DNA of 64,000 nt from Natronoflexus pectinivorans (GCF_004345615.1 NZ_SLWK01000003.1:186001-250000); one strand, 5' to 3'. Counted from the stretch's first letter, positions 18,399 through 28,240 are shown. Notes: generated by a model not told the origin, from the letters alone. Made by a program: numbers and translations.

Positions 18399-19700
18399 AT
18401 GGACAATGCACATAGATTAGCCAACGAACTGATTGACTTTATATATGACGGAGCCAGTCCATTCCACGTTGTGGAAAGCATGGCCATGCAGCTTGACCAG
18501 GCGGGATTTGAATTTCTGGATTCCACAACTGAATGGGAACTTAAAAAAGGCGGAAAATATTACATCACCCCCAATGGTTCGTCGTTGTTTGCCTTTGTTA
18601 CCGGAACTGGGAATCCGGCAGAAACCGGCTTCAGAATTGTATCCGCACACAGCGATTCGCCAACCTTCAGATTAAAACCAACACCCGAAATGGGCGTTGA
18701 TAACTACTATGTAAAGCTCAACACAGAGGTTTATGGCGGTCCTATATTAATGAGTTGGCTGGACAGGCCACTTTCCATAGCAGGGCGCGTCAGTCTGAAA
18801 AGCGACAATCCATTATGGCCCGATAATCGCCTTGTTAATTTCAACAGGCCATTAGTGATTATACCATCGGTTGCCATCCATCTGAACCGTGCAGTAAACG
18901 ATGGAGTTGCCATAAACAAGCAAAAGGAGATGCTTCCGCTTTTGGGGATTTTACCTGAAAATGACACGAAAGATGGATTAATTACCCGACTAATTGCTCA
19001 AGAATTAGGTATTGACTCCGGGGAGATACTCGATTTTGATCTTACACTAAATGAATACAATAAAGGATGCATCATGGGTATGCACAACGAGTTTATTTCC
19101 AGTCCTAAACTCGACAACCTTGCCATGACACATGCCGGTTTTAAAGCATTTTTAAACAGCAAGCCTTCGGAAGCGACTCAAATGCTTTGCATTTTCGACA
19201 ACGAAGAGGTTGGTAGTTTGACCAAACAAGGTGCAGGCTCTCCGGTGTTTCGCCACCTGGTTGAAAGAATTATGCATCAGGTTGGGAAAAGCATTGAGGA
19301 TTATTATCGTGCTGTTTATAAATCCTTTATGATATCGGCAGATATGGCACACAGCATACATCCCAACTATGAAGAAAAACATGACCCGATTTTACACCCT
19401 TTAATGAACAAGGGACCTGTAATAAAAATTACAGCCAACCAAAAATACACCAGCGATGGAGACAGCATCGCAGTTTTTGAATCCATATGCCAAAAGGCAG
19501 GAGTGCCATATCAGAAGTTTTTAAATCGTTCAGATATGCCTGGTGGTTCCACCTTAGGTAATGTATCAACCGGCCAATTGGACATCAGGTCGGTGGATAT
19601 TGGCAATGCCATGTTGGGAATGCATTCAGTGCGTGAGTTGGCAGGTGTTACCGACCATGAATACCTGATCAGAGCCATGCAAACATTTTATGAGTTATAA
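18399..19700 (+). CDS. M18 family aminopeptidase
   Basis: 433 residues. A dinuclear-metal peptidase of the aspartyl aminopeptidase (DAP/ApeB) family: the first metal ligand is H84 in SAHSDSPTFRLKP, the bridging Asp is in SPKLDNLAM near 238, the general base/ligand pair is in DNEEVGS near 267-273, and the final ligand is in the C-terminal GMHSVRELAG. It removes N-terminal residues, usually acidic, from peptides in the cytoplasm; no signal peptide is seen. Its end overlaps the convergent NagB/PIG-L gene by six bases. Confidence 0.93.
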   Translation: MDNAHRLANELIDFIYDGASPFHVVESMAMQLDQAGFEFLDSTTEWELKKGGKYYITPNGSSLFAFVTGTGNPAETGFRIVSAHSDSPTFRLKPTPEMGVDNYYVKLNTEVYGGPILMSWLDRPLSIAGRVSLKSDNPLWPDNRLVNFNRPLVIIPSVAIHLNRAVNDGVAINKQKEMLPLLGILPENDTKDGLITRLIAQELGIDSGEILDFDLTLNEYNKGCIMGMHNEFISSPKLDNLAMTHAGFKAFLNSKPSEATQMLCIFDNEEVGSLTKQGAGSPVFRHLVERIMHQVGKSIEDYYRAVYKSFMISADMAHSIHPNYEEKHDPILHPLMNKGPVIKITANQKYTSDGDSIAVFESICQKAGVPYQKFLNRSDMPGGSTLGNVSTGQLDIRSVDIGNAMLGMHSVRELAGVTDHEYLIRAMQTFYEL

Positions 19701-21686
19701 AAACTCATAACGGACAAAAGCTTCAATGGCCTCATATTCGGCCATGCCAAGCTGATCATAGATTTTGGCGGTGCCACGGTTACGCTCCTCGGCACGTTGC
19801 CAAAATTCCCTGTTATCGCTTCCCAAAAACATGGCACCATCTTTTTGGGACTGGTGTTTGAAGATTGCCGTACGTTTGCGCATTAGTTCATCCGGGCTGA
19901 TTGGAACCGCCATCTCAACCTGGTGAATATCCCATTCGTGCCAGGCTCCGCGATAAAGCCAAACCCAGCAATCTTTCATCCAACTTTCATGTTTAAGTTC
20001 GTCAATGGCCTCAAAAATAGCATCCAGACACACCCGGTGAGTGCCATGAGGATCGGACAAATCACCTGCAGCATAAATCTGATGGGGCTTTATATTCCTA
20101 ATGAGATCAGAAATAATTTTTATATCTGTTTTCCCAATCGGGTTCTTTTCAACTTCGCCGGTTTCATAGAAAGGCAGATTCAGAAAATGTACATTTTCTG
20201 ATTTAACATTGGCGTACCTGCAAGCATCCCTGGCCTCTCCCACCCTTATCAAACTTTTAATTTTCCTTAATTCTTGAAGGTCAGTCGAATCGTTGCGCTT
20301 ATTCATAATAAAATCATCGGTCTTTTCTTTCAGATGATCAATTTTAGCAATTGACTCTGCACTGCATCCTATTTGAATCTGAAAATCACGAACAAATTCC
20401 AGATATCGAAATGCATCAGAGTCACTGACTGCAATATTTCCGGAAACCTGGTAGGCCACGTGAACATCATGTCCATGATCCACTAATCGGAGCATGGTTC
20501 CTCCCATTGAAATTACATCATCATCGGGGTGTGGACTAAAAATGAGAACCCTTTTAGGAAATGGCTCTTTTCTTTCCGGGCGCTTGCTATCATCAGAATT
20601 TGGCTTTCCCCCCGGCCAGCCAGTAATGGTATGCTGCAAATCATTAAACACCTTTATATTTACCGAGTATGAACCGCCCTTTTCAGTGATCAGATCTCCC
20701 ATCCCATTATCACTGTAATCACGATCTGTTAATTTCAAAATAGGTTTTCCCAGTTTTTGGCACAGCCAAACAACAGCTTTTCGGATAAGCCGATCGTTCC
20801 ACTCTACGGCATCAATCAACCACGGTGTTTTTATTCGTGTAAGTTCGGCTCCCGCAGCCATATCTAACACAATCCTGGCATCCTTATGTTGTTGCAGAAA
20901 TGAAGCGGGTAGCTCTTCAGAAAGTTTATTTTCGACCGCACTTGCAATTACTGATGATTTTGCTTCACCCCATGCCAACAGCCGAATTTTCTTGGCACTA
21001 AGAATTGTTTTAATTCCCAGGGTTATGGCTTTGGCAGGTACATTTTCCTTCCCCCGAAAGAACGAACCCAAAGAGGTTCGTGTTGTGTCATCAAGAGACA
21101 CCAAACGCGTTAATGAGTTCAAAGCAGAGCCCGGTTCGTTAAAACCAATATGACCAGTTGACCCAATACCCAAGAGTTGATAATCGATGCCACCAAATTT
21201 CTCGATTTTCTCCTCAATATCCTGACAATGTCGGTGAATACTTTCCTGACTTTGTTCTCCATTGAGCAAAAACAATTGCTCTTTAGGCAGGTCGATGTGT
21301 CTGATAAATTTCTCATGAATATTACGGGAGAAGCTTTGTATTGCATTTGCATTAATTGGGAAAAACTCCATAACACCAAACACAATGACATCTTTAAATG
21401 ACAAGTCCTCCTGAAGGTGCATTCGAATTAACTCAGTATATACTTCAGCTGGTGCCGACCCTACTGTTAAGGATAACACGCACTTTCTACCTTTACTATT
21501 AACATGTTTAATGGTATCTGCAATTTCAACTGCCACGAGATTACTCCCCTGATTGGATGAATCAAATACATCTGTTGGAATTTTTTCTTTTTTTGTAATA
21601 AGCGCCTTAAAGTAAGGATCGTTTTTAGCGGCTTCATTTTTGAATTTGCCGGGATTTGAAATTTTTTTATCAAATGCCTCTAACAT
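19695..21686 (-). CDS. NagB-like/PIG-L (LmbE) fusion protein
   Basis: 663 residues. The N-terminal half is a glucosamine-6-phosphate deaminase (NagB) fold (LSLTVGSAPAEVYTEL, GIGSTGHIGFNEPGSAL). The C-terminal half from about 378 is a PIG-L/LmbE zinc deacetylase with SPHPDDDVISMGG (386-396) and a later DPHGTHRVC ligand motif. This long form is common in Bacteroidota and usually annotated as deaminase. Two catalytic aspartates of E. coli NagB are replaced here: Asp72 by M106 and Asp141 by T177, while His143 (H179) and Glu148 (E184) remain. The substrate is therefore uncertain; an N-acetyl amino sugar phosphate or conjugate is plausible. Confidence 0.9.
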   Translation of the reverse strand: MLEAFDKKISNPGKFKNEAAKNDPYFKALITKKEKIPTDVFDSSNQGSNLVAVEIADTIKHVNSKGRKCVLSLTVGSAPAEVYTELIRMHLQEDLSFKDVIVFGVMEFFPINANAIQSFSRNIHEKFIRHIDLPKEQLFLLNGEQSQESIHRHCQDIEEKIEKFGGIDYQLLGIGSTGHIGFNEPGSALNSLTRLVSLDDTTRTSLGSFFRGKENVPAKAITLGIKTILSAKKIRLLAWGEAKSSVIASAVENKLSEELPASFLQQHKDARIVLDMAAGAELTRIKTPWLIDAVEWNDRLIRKAVVWLCQKLGKPILKLTDRDYSDNGMGDLITEKGGSYSVNIKVFNDLQHTITGWPGGKPNSDDSKRPERKEPFPKRVLIFSPHPDDDVISMGGTMLRLVDHGHDVHVAYQVSGNIAVSDSDAFRYLEFVRDFQIQIGCSAESIAKIDHLKEKTDDFIMNKRNDSTDLQELRKIKSLIRVGEARDACRYANVKSENVHFLNLPFYETGEVEKNPIGKTDIKIISDLIRNIKPHQIYAAGDLSDPHGTHRVCLDAIFEAIDELKHESWMKDCWVWLYRGAWHEWDIHQVEMAVPISPDELMRKRTAIFKHQSQKDGAMFLGSDNREFWQRAEERNRGTAKIYDQLGMAEYEAIEAFVRYEFL

Positions 21687-22011
21687 AATTAGGATAATGA
21701 TTTACAAATGAAATACAATCGGTTTAATTTATATAGCATCCACGAATAACTAAAGATATTAATTATTCAGAAATTCTAGCGTAATTCAGCAGTATTAATT
21801 CATAAACAGGACAATGGTTGGACATCTTAAACTCTACATTTCAGCAAAAAGGTGTATGTTTTGTATCGAAAGGAATGTGCTATTAAGCACATAAAATCAG
21901 TCGCCCATCTACATATCCATAATTGAACCACAAATATCATTCAAAAACAAGATGCAGCTTTTCATTTTTAAGGCAAAAACATCAAGAAAGTGCAATACCA
22001 AAGATTCAGGA
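21687..22011. other. Intergenic region, nothing recognised
   Basis: AT-rich sequence between two minus-strand genes. No convincing hairpin, promoter pair or open frame was found. Confidence 0.4.
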
Positions 22012-24711
22012 TTACTTATCTAATATGGATTCGTAAATAATATCCTGCAATTTAGTTCTGATATTTTCCTGAATCAATATCCTATTATATTGATTTGGGT
22101 GTATTCTATTAGAGAGAAATACATACACAAGATTATATTCGGGATCGGCCCATGCAATGGTTCCTGAAAAACCTGAATGGCCAAAGGATTGAGGAGACGC
22201 CAGTTTACCCGCCGGACTTACTTTGGCAGGATCGGGTTCGGGTTTATCAAAACCCAAACCTCTTCGACTGTACTGGTTTTGTCTGGCACTAAAAAACTTT
22301 ATGGTTTCACTATTCAGATAACGTCTGTAACCATAAACTCCATTATTTAAATACATCTGCATCATTTTACCCAGATCATTGGCATTTCCAAAAAGACCGG
22401 CATGTCCTGCAACTCCTCCCATGAGAGCAGCTGCCTGATCATGCACATACCCTCTAAGCAATTGTCTGCGAAACGCTACATCATTTTCTGTTGGAACAAC
22501 ATTTTCCACAGCCATTATTTTCCAAGGGTTATAAGTTAACGATGAAGCTCCCATAGGGCCGTAGAAGTTCTTTGAAACATATTGATCCAGTGAATGTCCA
22601 GTAAGGTTCTCCGTAATTCTTTGCAGCAACAAGAAATTCAAATCGCTGTATCGGTATGAATTTGAGTTCAGATGCGCTAAAATCGTCTGATTATAAATGG
22701 AATCGGCGTAAGTTCCATCCAGATACAAATCGCGAGCCACAGGTATTGAAAATCTAAGATCTGATACACTTCTATACAAATCATCTCTGAGAACAGCAGT
22801 CCTATTCATCCATAAACGCTCATCAACTTGAAACGGATGCGTTGCAGAACGTCGACGGCTATATAAATCACCAATTAACTTGGTGCGGTCGAGTGTAGAA
22901 ATATGAAATGGGATAAATGCGGGCAGACCAGACTCATGTAATAAAAGCTGCCTCATTGTTATTGCTCTTTTATCTGTTGTGTCTGATTCGGGCAAATAAC
23001 TCTTTAGCGAGTCAGCCAACCGCCAGCGGCCCTCATCGTACAGTTTCATCAGAGCAGGTAAGGTTGCTGACATTTTTGTTATAGATGCCAGATCATATAA
23101 ATCCGTATTTAAAACAGGTTGGAAATTCTCATAAGTGTGAAATCCATAACTTTTATGCCAGGCTACAATACCATTTCTGATAATTAATAATTGGGCGCCG
23201 GGCGTGGCTTTTTGCCTGATGGCATCATGAATTAATTTGTCGGTTTTAAACAGCATTTCCTTATTTAATCCGGCTTCCAAAGGAGTACCATATTTTAATC
23301 GACTGGCTTCAATGTCTCTTTGCAACTCCAGAAGATCGTCATTAAAAGAATAAGATGCATCTTTTTTATTGGTTGCAATCCCACCAAAAGCAACCTGCGC
23401 CAAAGAGCTCCAAGAATAAGGAATATTAGCAGGGGATGCGATCAACGCATCCAGATGGCGGGGAAGTCGGGCAAATGGAATTTCATCCAGATCCCCTGCA
23501 TAAACCATTACAACCCTGGTTCCATCGTACGTTCTTTTCAAATGTGAAATAAATCCGTTCACATCCACTTTCACATCCTCAAAAGAGTCAATTAACCAGA
23601 AAATAAAATCGTAATTAACATCATCAGCCAAATCCAACGGGGAGGCAACATGGTTTTGAGCCATGGCACGAAAATATTCAGCGTTTCCTTTTGTGTTGTC
23701 GTAAAATCCGACTCTGATGTTTAACTCCTGTATGGGGAAAGGAGATCGGTGCTGCCGTTGAAATAGCATTATTGCGTTTTCATATGCATGACGCAGTATG
23801 AGTTCCTCCTCTTCAACTGAGAAAACAGAATCGTAATTAACCAGATTGTTTATGGCATCATATTTAAACGCAAGGGCAATTTTGCATATTTTGCTTAAAA
23901 GAGATTCTGGAAGCCAACGATCCTTAAAAGCAGCTAAGAGACGCCTATAATCATACTCATAATCATCAGTAAGCAAAAGCATTCCATCATTCAAAACCTG
24001 CTCAATGGCAATTTCGGTAACAGGTTCCCTGCGCCAGCTACCGGAAGACATAACCGGAGTTTTATGAGCAGTATCCTTAAACGAAATATCAGGCAAACGG
24101 GAAGGTATTAAACTAATGACCTGGCGGGGCATCTGAAACAACCTGATTCCCGGCTTCCCTCCTGTTTCATTTCCATGACTACCCGGCATCCATAAGATAT
24201 CCCGTGAACTGTAGTTTTCATATCCAATTACCTCACCATCCATCCATAGTGGAGAGTATTTCCCTGAGGCAACAAAAACAGGGTTTCCATTTGAGTATAG
24301 TTTATTAGCTAGCAGGTATTTCAATTGTTTCTGATGCTCTTTTCCCATTAAAATCATGCTACTCTCATCGGGAAAAGAGATGGTATGGTCGTTTTGACCT
24401 GAAATATTTTTTAGCTCTGGAACAATGAAAGTACTTAGAGCGAAACCGGGTTTCTGCATACCAGAGCTGGAATAATCTGTGTTGCCAATAATAAATCCGG
24501 GTTGGGGAATTTGTTTCTTAAAATCTGCTAAAAATTCACTTTGATTAGAAACAAGAATTTGAGCAACTTTTAACTCCAGATCAAGAGTATAATATATTGA
24601 ATCTGCCCATTGCCGGGCATTTGAAGAAAATTTTTCATATCCGGGTATGGAAACATTTCCGAGAACCGATAAGCCAAAAAGCCAAAAAATCAATATACCC
24701 AATCCCTTCAT
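22012..24711 (-). CDS. Degenerate GH3-like domain fused to a beta-lactamase-family serine hydrolase
   Basis: 899 residues with an N-terminal signal/anchor (MKGLGILIFWLFGLSVLG). Residues ~30-470 resemble a GH3 beta-N-acetylglucosaminidase scaffold (WADSIYYTLDLELKVAQILV start, later alpha/beta sandwich), but the expected KHFPGHG-type motif is absent. Residues ~485-899 are a class C beta-lactamase-like hydrolase with S543-x-x-K546 (LASITKMSA), YSDLNF at the Tyr position and GHSGFSGT as the H-x-G strand. Fused GH3/serine hydrolases are common in Bacteroidota and thought to act on cell-wall material; here the glycosidase half may only bind. Confidence 0.8.
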   Translation of the reverse strand: MKGLGILIFWLFGLSVLGNVSIPGYEKFSSNARQWADSIYYTLDLELKVAQILVSNQSEFLADFKKQIPQPGFIIGNTDYSSSGMQKPGFALSTFIVPELKNISGQNDHTISFPDESSMILMGKEHQKQLKYLLANKLYSNGNPVFVASGKYSPLWMDGEVIGYENYSSRDILWMPGSHGNETGGKPGIRLFQMPRQVISLIPSRLPDISFKDTAHKTPVMSSGSWRREPVTEIAIEQVLNDGMLLLTDDYEYDYRRLLAAFKDRWLPESLLSKICKIALAFKYDAINNLVNYDSVFSVEEEELILRHAYENAIMLFQRQHRSPFPIQELNIRVGFYDNTKGNAEYFRAMAQNHVASPLDLADDVNYDFIFWLIDSFEDVKVDVNGFISHLKRTYDGTRVVMVYAGDLDEIPFARLPRHLDALIASPANIPYSWSSLAQVAFGGIATNKKDASYSFNDDLLELQRDIEASRLKYGTPLEAGLNKEMLFKTDKLIHDAIRQKATPGAQLLIIRNGIVAWHKSYGFHTYENFQPVLNTDLYDLASITKMSATLPALMKLYDEGRWRLADSLKSYLPESDTTDKRAITMRQLLLHESGLPAFIPFHISTLDRTKLIGDLYSRRRSATHPFQVDERLWMNRTAVLRDDLYRSVSDLRFSIPVARDLYLDGTYADSIYNQTILAHLNSNSYRYSDLNFLLLQRITENLTGHSLDQYVSKNFYGPMGASSLTYNPWKIMAVENVVPTENDVAFRRQLLRGYVHDQAAALMGGVAGHAGLFGNANDLGKMMQMYLNNGVYGYRRYLNSETIKFFSARQNQYSRRGLGFDKPEPDPAKVSPAGKLASPQSFGHSGFSGTIAWADPEYNLVYVFLSNRIHPNQYNRILIQENIRTKLQDIIYESILDK

Positions 24712-25019
24712 ACAAACCTGCTGGAATTACATTAAAAAATTGCCACATTAATGCGGCCTGAAATAATTTTTTGATTACTGCTTTTCCACAGATAATTCAA
24801 TTCTAGAAAAGTTTAGTAACCAATCAAATTGTGAAATGCCAAATTCTACGTATATTTAAACAGTATGTTTTACTTAGCGCAAAATATATTCCGTTTTTTA
24901 TCAAAAAACAAAAGAGAACGATATATTTGTATAAAAATTTGCATTCCTATAGATTTTTTAAAATAAAATCATATTTTTGAAGATATCTCTATAGTTTGCT
25001 TAATGATTAACCTTATATT
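24712..25019. other. Divergent intergenic region
   Basis: Separates the serine-hydrolase fusion and the response regulator. Very AT-rich. A TATTTTTG box (24972-24979, plus strand) matches TAnnTTTG but lacks a -33 box at proper spacing, so I do not call a promoter. Confidence 0.35.
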
Positions 25020-25421
25020 ATGTCAGACAACCTAAGCAATGCACTCAATCAGAACTGGGAGGATAAAAATATTCTCGTGGTTGAAGATGTAGACACCAAC
25101 AAGATCTTCTTTGATGCAGCCTTAAGGCGTACCAAAGCGAAAATATTGTGGGCAAAAGATGGTCAGGAGGCCATTGACATGTTCAAAGAAAACCATATTG
25201 ATCTGGTTTTAATGGATCTGCAACTTCCTGTTATGGATGGCTATACTGCCACAAGAGAAATTAAAAAGATCAATCCGGATGTTCCCATTATTGCGCAAAC
25301 GGCTCATGTTATGTCCGGTGAAAGAGAAAAATGTCTGGAAGCTGGTTGTAACGACTATTTGGCTAAACCAATAAGACTGCAAATACTCATTGATACTTTG
25401 TCAAAGTATTTAAATGCATGA
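25020..25421 (+). CDS. Receiver-only response regulator
   Basis: 133 residues, one CheY-like domain. The acidic pair is in VVEDVD (21-25), the phosphoacceptor is D66 in LVLMDLQLPVMDG, a Thr follows in IIAQTAHVMSG, and the conserved lysine is in DYLAKPI. No output domain. Receivers of this type are usually phosphorylated by hybrid histidine kinases, whose own receiver domains they resemble. No kinase is nearby, so the partner is unknown. Single-gene unit with its own terminator. Confidence 0.93.
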   Translation: MSDNLSNALNQNWEDKNILVVEDVDTNKIFFDAALRRTKAKILWAKDGQEAIDMFKENHIDLVLMDLQLPVMDGYTATREIKKINPDVPIIAQTAHVMSGEREKCLEAGCNDYLAKPIRLQILIDTLSKYLNA

Positions 25422-25441
25422 ATTTAAGGATTAATGAATTT

Positions 25442-25479
25442 AAAAAAGAGAGCAATTAAATAATTGCTCTCTTTTTTTA
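25442..25479. terminator. Bidirectional terminator between response regulator and GH16 gene
   Basis: AAAAGAGAGCAATTA and TAATTGCTCTCTTTT pair with a very short loop and have A/T runs on both sides. It serves both convergent genes. Confidence 0.85.
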
Positions 25480-25489
25480 TTCTTAGAGT

Positions 25490-26299
25490 TTAAATTCTCC
25501 TGTAAACTCTTACATAATCCACTAGTAAAGTTACCGGAAAGATCGAGTCATCAACACCTTGCTGACCTCCCCAGTTTCCTCCAACTGCCACATTAAGCAA
25601 CAAATGAAATTTTTGATCAAAAGGCCATTCAGCAGCCCCGTAACCACTGTTATTAAAAGTGAAAACCAACTCATCATCAATAAAAAAATCGATCTTTTCT
25701 GAGCACCATTCAATTGCGTACAAATGAAATTCATGTTCGTTTTGAGGGAGGTAAACTGAAGCACCCTTCTGTGTATTTATCATGTGATTAAACACCTCAG
25801 TATGAACAGTAACAAATACTGAGTCAGGTATGTAACCAACATGTTCAACAATATCAATTTCGCCACTATTTGGCCAATTTCCATACTTCCAATCGGTTGG
25901 CAACATCCAGATTGCTGGCCAAACACCTCTTCCTCCAGGTAGTTTGGCACGAACTTCTACCCGTCCGTATTTCCAATCGCCTTTGTTAAGTGTATTTAAA
26001 CGGGCTGATGTAAAATCAAAACCATTAATCCGTTCCTTTTGAGCCCTAATATGCAGAAAGCCTCCCTCTACCCAGGCATTTTCCGGATTGGCATAAGTAT
26101 AATATTGAAGTTCTTTATTACCCCAACCATAAGCATTTCCAATGGTATCATAGTTCCATTTTAGTGGATTTGGCAAGCCATGGTAATTAAACTCATCACT
26201 CCACACCAGTTTCCAATCGGATGAAATCTTGGTACAATTCATAAACAGAACAAAGGGCAATACCCAAATGAACAACGAATAGAGTTTCATTTTCTTCAT
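25490..26299 (-). CDS. GH16 family beta-glucanase lipoprotein (laminarinase type)
   Basis: 269 residues. Signal peptide with lipobox ending LFMNC, so C22 is probably lipidated and the enzyme membrane-anchored. The GH16 catalytic motif is GEIDIVEHVG with nucleophile E147, D149 and acid/base E152. WSDEFNYHG, YGRVEVRAKLPGG and GVWPAIWMLP are typical of beta-1,3(4)-glucanases. Probable endo-hydrolysis of laminarin-like or mixed-linkage glucan. It is the last gene of the susC-susD-PKD-GH16 locus, but a strong hairpin separates it from the PKD gene. Confidence 0.92.
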   Translation of the reverse strand: MKKMKLYSLFIWVLPFVLFMNCTKISSDWKLVWSDEFNYHGLPNPLKWNYDTIGNAYGWGNKELQYYTYANPENAWVEGGFLHIRAQKERINGFDFTSARLNTLNKGDWKYGRVEVRAKLPGGRGVWPAIWMLPTDWKYGNWPNSGEIDIVEHVGYIPDSVFVTVHTEVFNHMINTQKGASVYLPQNEHEFHLYAIEWCSEKIDFFIDDELVFTFNNSGYGAAEWPFDQKFHLLLNVAVGGNWGGQQGVDDSIFPVTLLVDYVRVYRRI

Positions 26300-26353
26300 T
26301 TCGCATTAATTCGGAAAACAATGACGATCAATTAAGTCGTGTTATCAAGGGAT

Positions 26354-26390
26354 AAAATACCCTGCCAAAAGCTCTTGGCAGGGTATTTTA
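26354..26390 (-). terminator. Terminator-like hairpin between PKD lipoprotein and GH16 genes
   Basis: AAAATACCCTGCCAA and TTGGCAGGGTATTTT form a 15-bp stem, with T-rich sequence after it on the minus strand. It would end or partly reduce transcription into the GH16 gene. Confidence 0.75.
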
Positions 26391-26422
26391 TTTACTAGAG
26401 ATATGTAGACTTATTAGTATTT

Positions 26423-28156
26423 CTATCGAGTAGACTTAATTCCTTCTACATGTGGACCATAAAGTTCATCAAAATAAAACTCATGAACTCCATCGCCAAC
26501 ACCAGGATTGCACATAATACGAATGATGTTGTAATAATTGTGGTTGTACCTATTATCAACTGTTACATCTGGAGCATAAGCTCCATGCCAGTCAAAACTG
26601 GCTGGAACGCCTTCAAAATTAAAGACAGCCGACTCCCAGGTATCATCATTTTGTATGGTATATGTCAATTCAGTACCGGTTTCCCATGCATTTCCACCCA
26701 TATCGGTATTTTCCAGTTTAAGCAGAACAACTTGCCCAGCTTTACCGTAAACCATCATTCTAAAAGTGGAAATTTCACGAATATCGAAACGATAGCCTGA
26801 AGGAAGTTGCATATAGGCATTGCCCCACTCACTGTTTTCTTTACGATAGTGAGCCACCATTGCAGTTCTGTTCGGATATTGACGCAAGGGGTTCTCAACA
26901 ATTGAGAACGCAATATCTTCGCCTCCAAATGGAACCATCTCAACATCAGAGAAATTATTATACATCACAAAGTCATTTATAATAAACTCCTCATAATCCG
27001 GATGGTGATTTTCAACATTTATTGAAATCGTATGTGAAAACTCTCCAATTGAAGTAAACAATGTAACCACCACATTATAAGTAGCTCTTCGCATATAAGA
27101 GTGCGTTATAGCTGCTTCAGGATCGATTGACGACTCAACGGTTCCATCACCAAAATCGACTGTGAATCTCTGGAAATTTGCACCTTCAGGAATTACAAGC
27201 TCATCTAAACTAACATGATACTCGTTTGGATTGATTCCGTCTTCTACGCTAACATCAAATGTTGCAACAGGACGTACATAACCTTGTGGAATAAATTTAT
27301 AATGCCAGGCATTTCCATCCCCTCCTATTGCTACCAACTCTAGTTTGTTTTCCTCCAATGCTAGAACGCGATATCTGTTATCAACCGCACCTACGTCAAA
27401 GATTGGGAAAATTGGCCCCTCAGATGGAATCAAAGTGATATACCATTCACCGTCCTCCTCTTCCAGACTCCATTCGGCCGGAGATGGTGTAAAATCAACT
27501 TTGTAATCCGAATCTCTTTCCTCCGGGTTTGAATAAGCTGGATCATCAGATCTAAAATCCTTCACATAACTTGCACCATTGTTATGCAAATCAAACTTTA
27601 ATCCGACAATATTAAAAGACATTACATCCTCGTACAAAACAAGAACACTTGCTTTATCAAGAGGGCCTGCACCCCACCAATCCAAACCATTTGACCCTGC
27701 GGGACCTACACCTAAATGCCCCCATGTAAGACTATCCAACACCCAAGATTTACCTGCTTCAGCTTCAACACCACCAGACAACAAAACCATTTCAGGACTG
27801 GCCAGGAAATCCCAATCAGTATCTTCAGTGGATAATGTAGTTGTAGTAGTTGCAGAACCACCTCTTGTACTAACAGTTAATGCTATTTCATGGTCACCTG
27901 GCATAGGGAACCTGATTGAAACATTATCTCCGGTTCTTCTGGTACCTCCTAACACCCATGAAGCAATTCCGGTTACACTTGATTCATTTTTAAAATGATA
28001 ACGGAACGGATCAGTGGCATCCTGTTCAATAACAATTCTCAATTGATCCTCAGAAGGAGGATTTCCAATGGAGGGACTATCTCCAAGTTCGGGGTCACAG
28101 CCATAAAAAGCGAATGCTATGACCATCAAAAATCCCAAAATTATATTTTTTTTCAT
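26423..28156 (-). CDS. PKD-domain surface lipoprotein, probable glycan-binding protein
   Basis: 577 residues with a lipoprotein signal (FAFYGCDPE, C20). A first PKD-like module covers about 40-105 (HFKNESSVTGIASWVLGG). A central SusE/F-like or unassigned region follows, then a clear PKD domain at about 320-375 (TVDFGDGTVESS, SYMRRATYNVVV). The C-terminal ~190 residues (INDFVMYNNFSDV ... FYFDELYGP) look like a jelly-roll carbohydrate-binding module. Position directly after susD suggests a surface glycan-binding protein holding polysaccharide for the SusCD transporter. No catalytic motif seen. Confidence 0.8.
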   Translation of the reverse strand: MKKNIILGFLMVIAFAFYGCDPELGDSPSIGNPPSEDQLRIVIEQDATDPFRYHFKNESSVTGIASWVLGGTRRTGDNVSIRFPMPGDHEIALTVSTRGGSATTTTTLSTEDTDWDFLASPEMVLLSGGVEAEAGKSWVLDSLTWGHLGVGPAGSNGLDWWGAGPLDKASVLVLYEDVMSFNIVGLKFDLHNNGASYVKDFRSDDPAYSNPEERDSDYKVDFTPSPAEWSLEEEDGEWYITLIPSEGPIFPIFDVGAVDNRYRVLALEENKLELVAIGGDGNAWHYKFIPQGYVRPVATFDVSVEDGINPNEYHVSLDELVIPEGANFQRFTVDFGDGTVESSIDPEAAITHSYMRRATYNVVVTLFTSIGEFSHTISINVENHHPDYEEFIINDFVMYNNFSDVEMVPFGGEDIAFSIVENPLRQYPNRTAMVAHYRKENSEWGNAYMQLPSGYRFDIREISTFRMMVYGKAGQVVLLKLENTDMGGNAWETGTELTYTIQNDDTWESAVFNFEGVPASFDWHGAYAPDVTVDNRYNHNYYNIIRIMCNPGVGDGVHEFYFDELYGPHVEGIKSTR

Positions 28157-28180
28157 AATTCCTTATTTTATTTTTTATGA

Positions 28181-28202
28181 ACCGGAGGTTAACACCTCCG
28201 GT
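28181..28202 (-). terminator. Intercistronic hairpin between susD and PKD lipoprotein genes
   Basis: ACCGGAGGT pairs with ACCTCCGGT across a four-base loop. On the minus strand it is followed by an AT-rich but not pure-T stretch, so it is more likely a partial terminator or an mRNA-stabilising stem than a full stop. Confidence 0.55.
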
Positions 28203-28240
28203 ACTTTCATACCATTTTCTCTTTGGATTTTAACTACTCA

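Noticed and set aside
27579-27998. 139-codon plus-strand frame opposite the PKD lipoprotein gene
   Set aside because: Shadow frame, Pro/Ser/Thr-rich, no start context; the minus-strand gene has clear PKD motifs.
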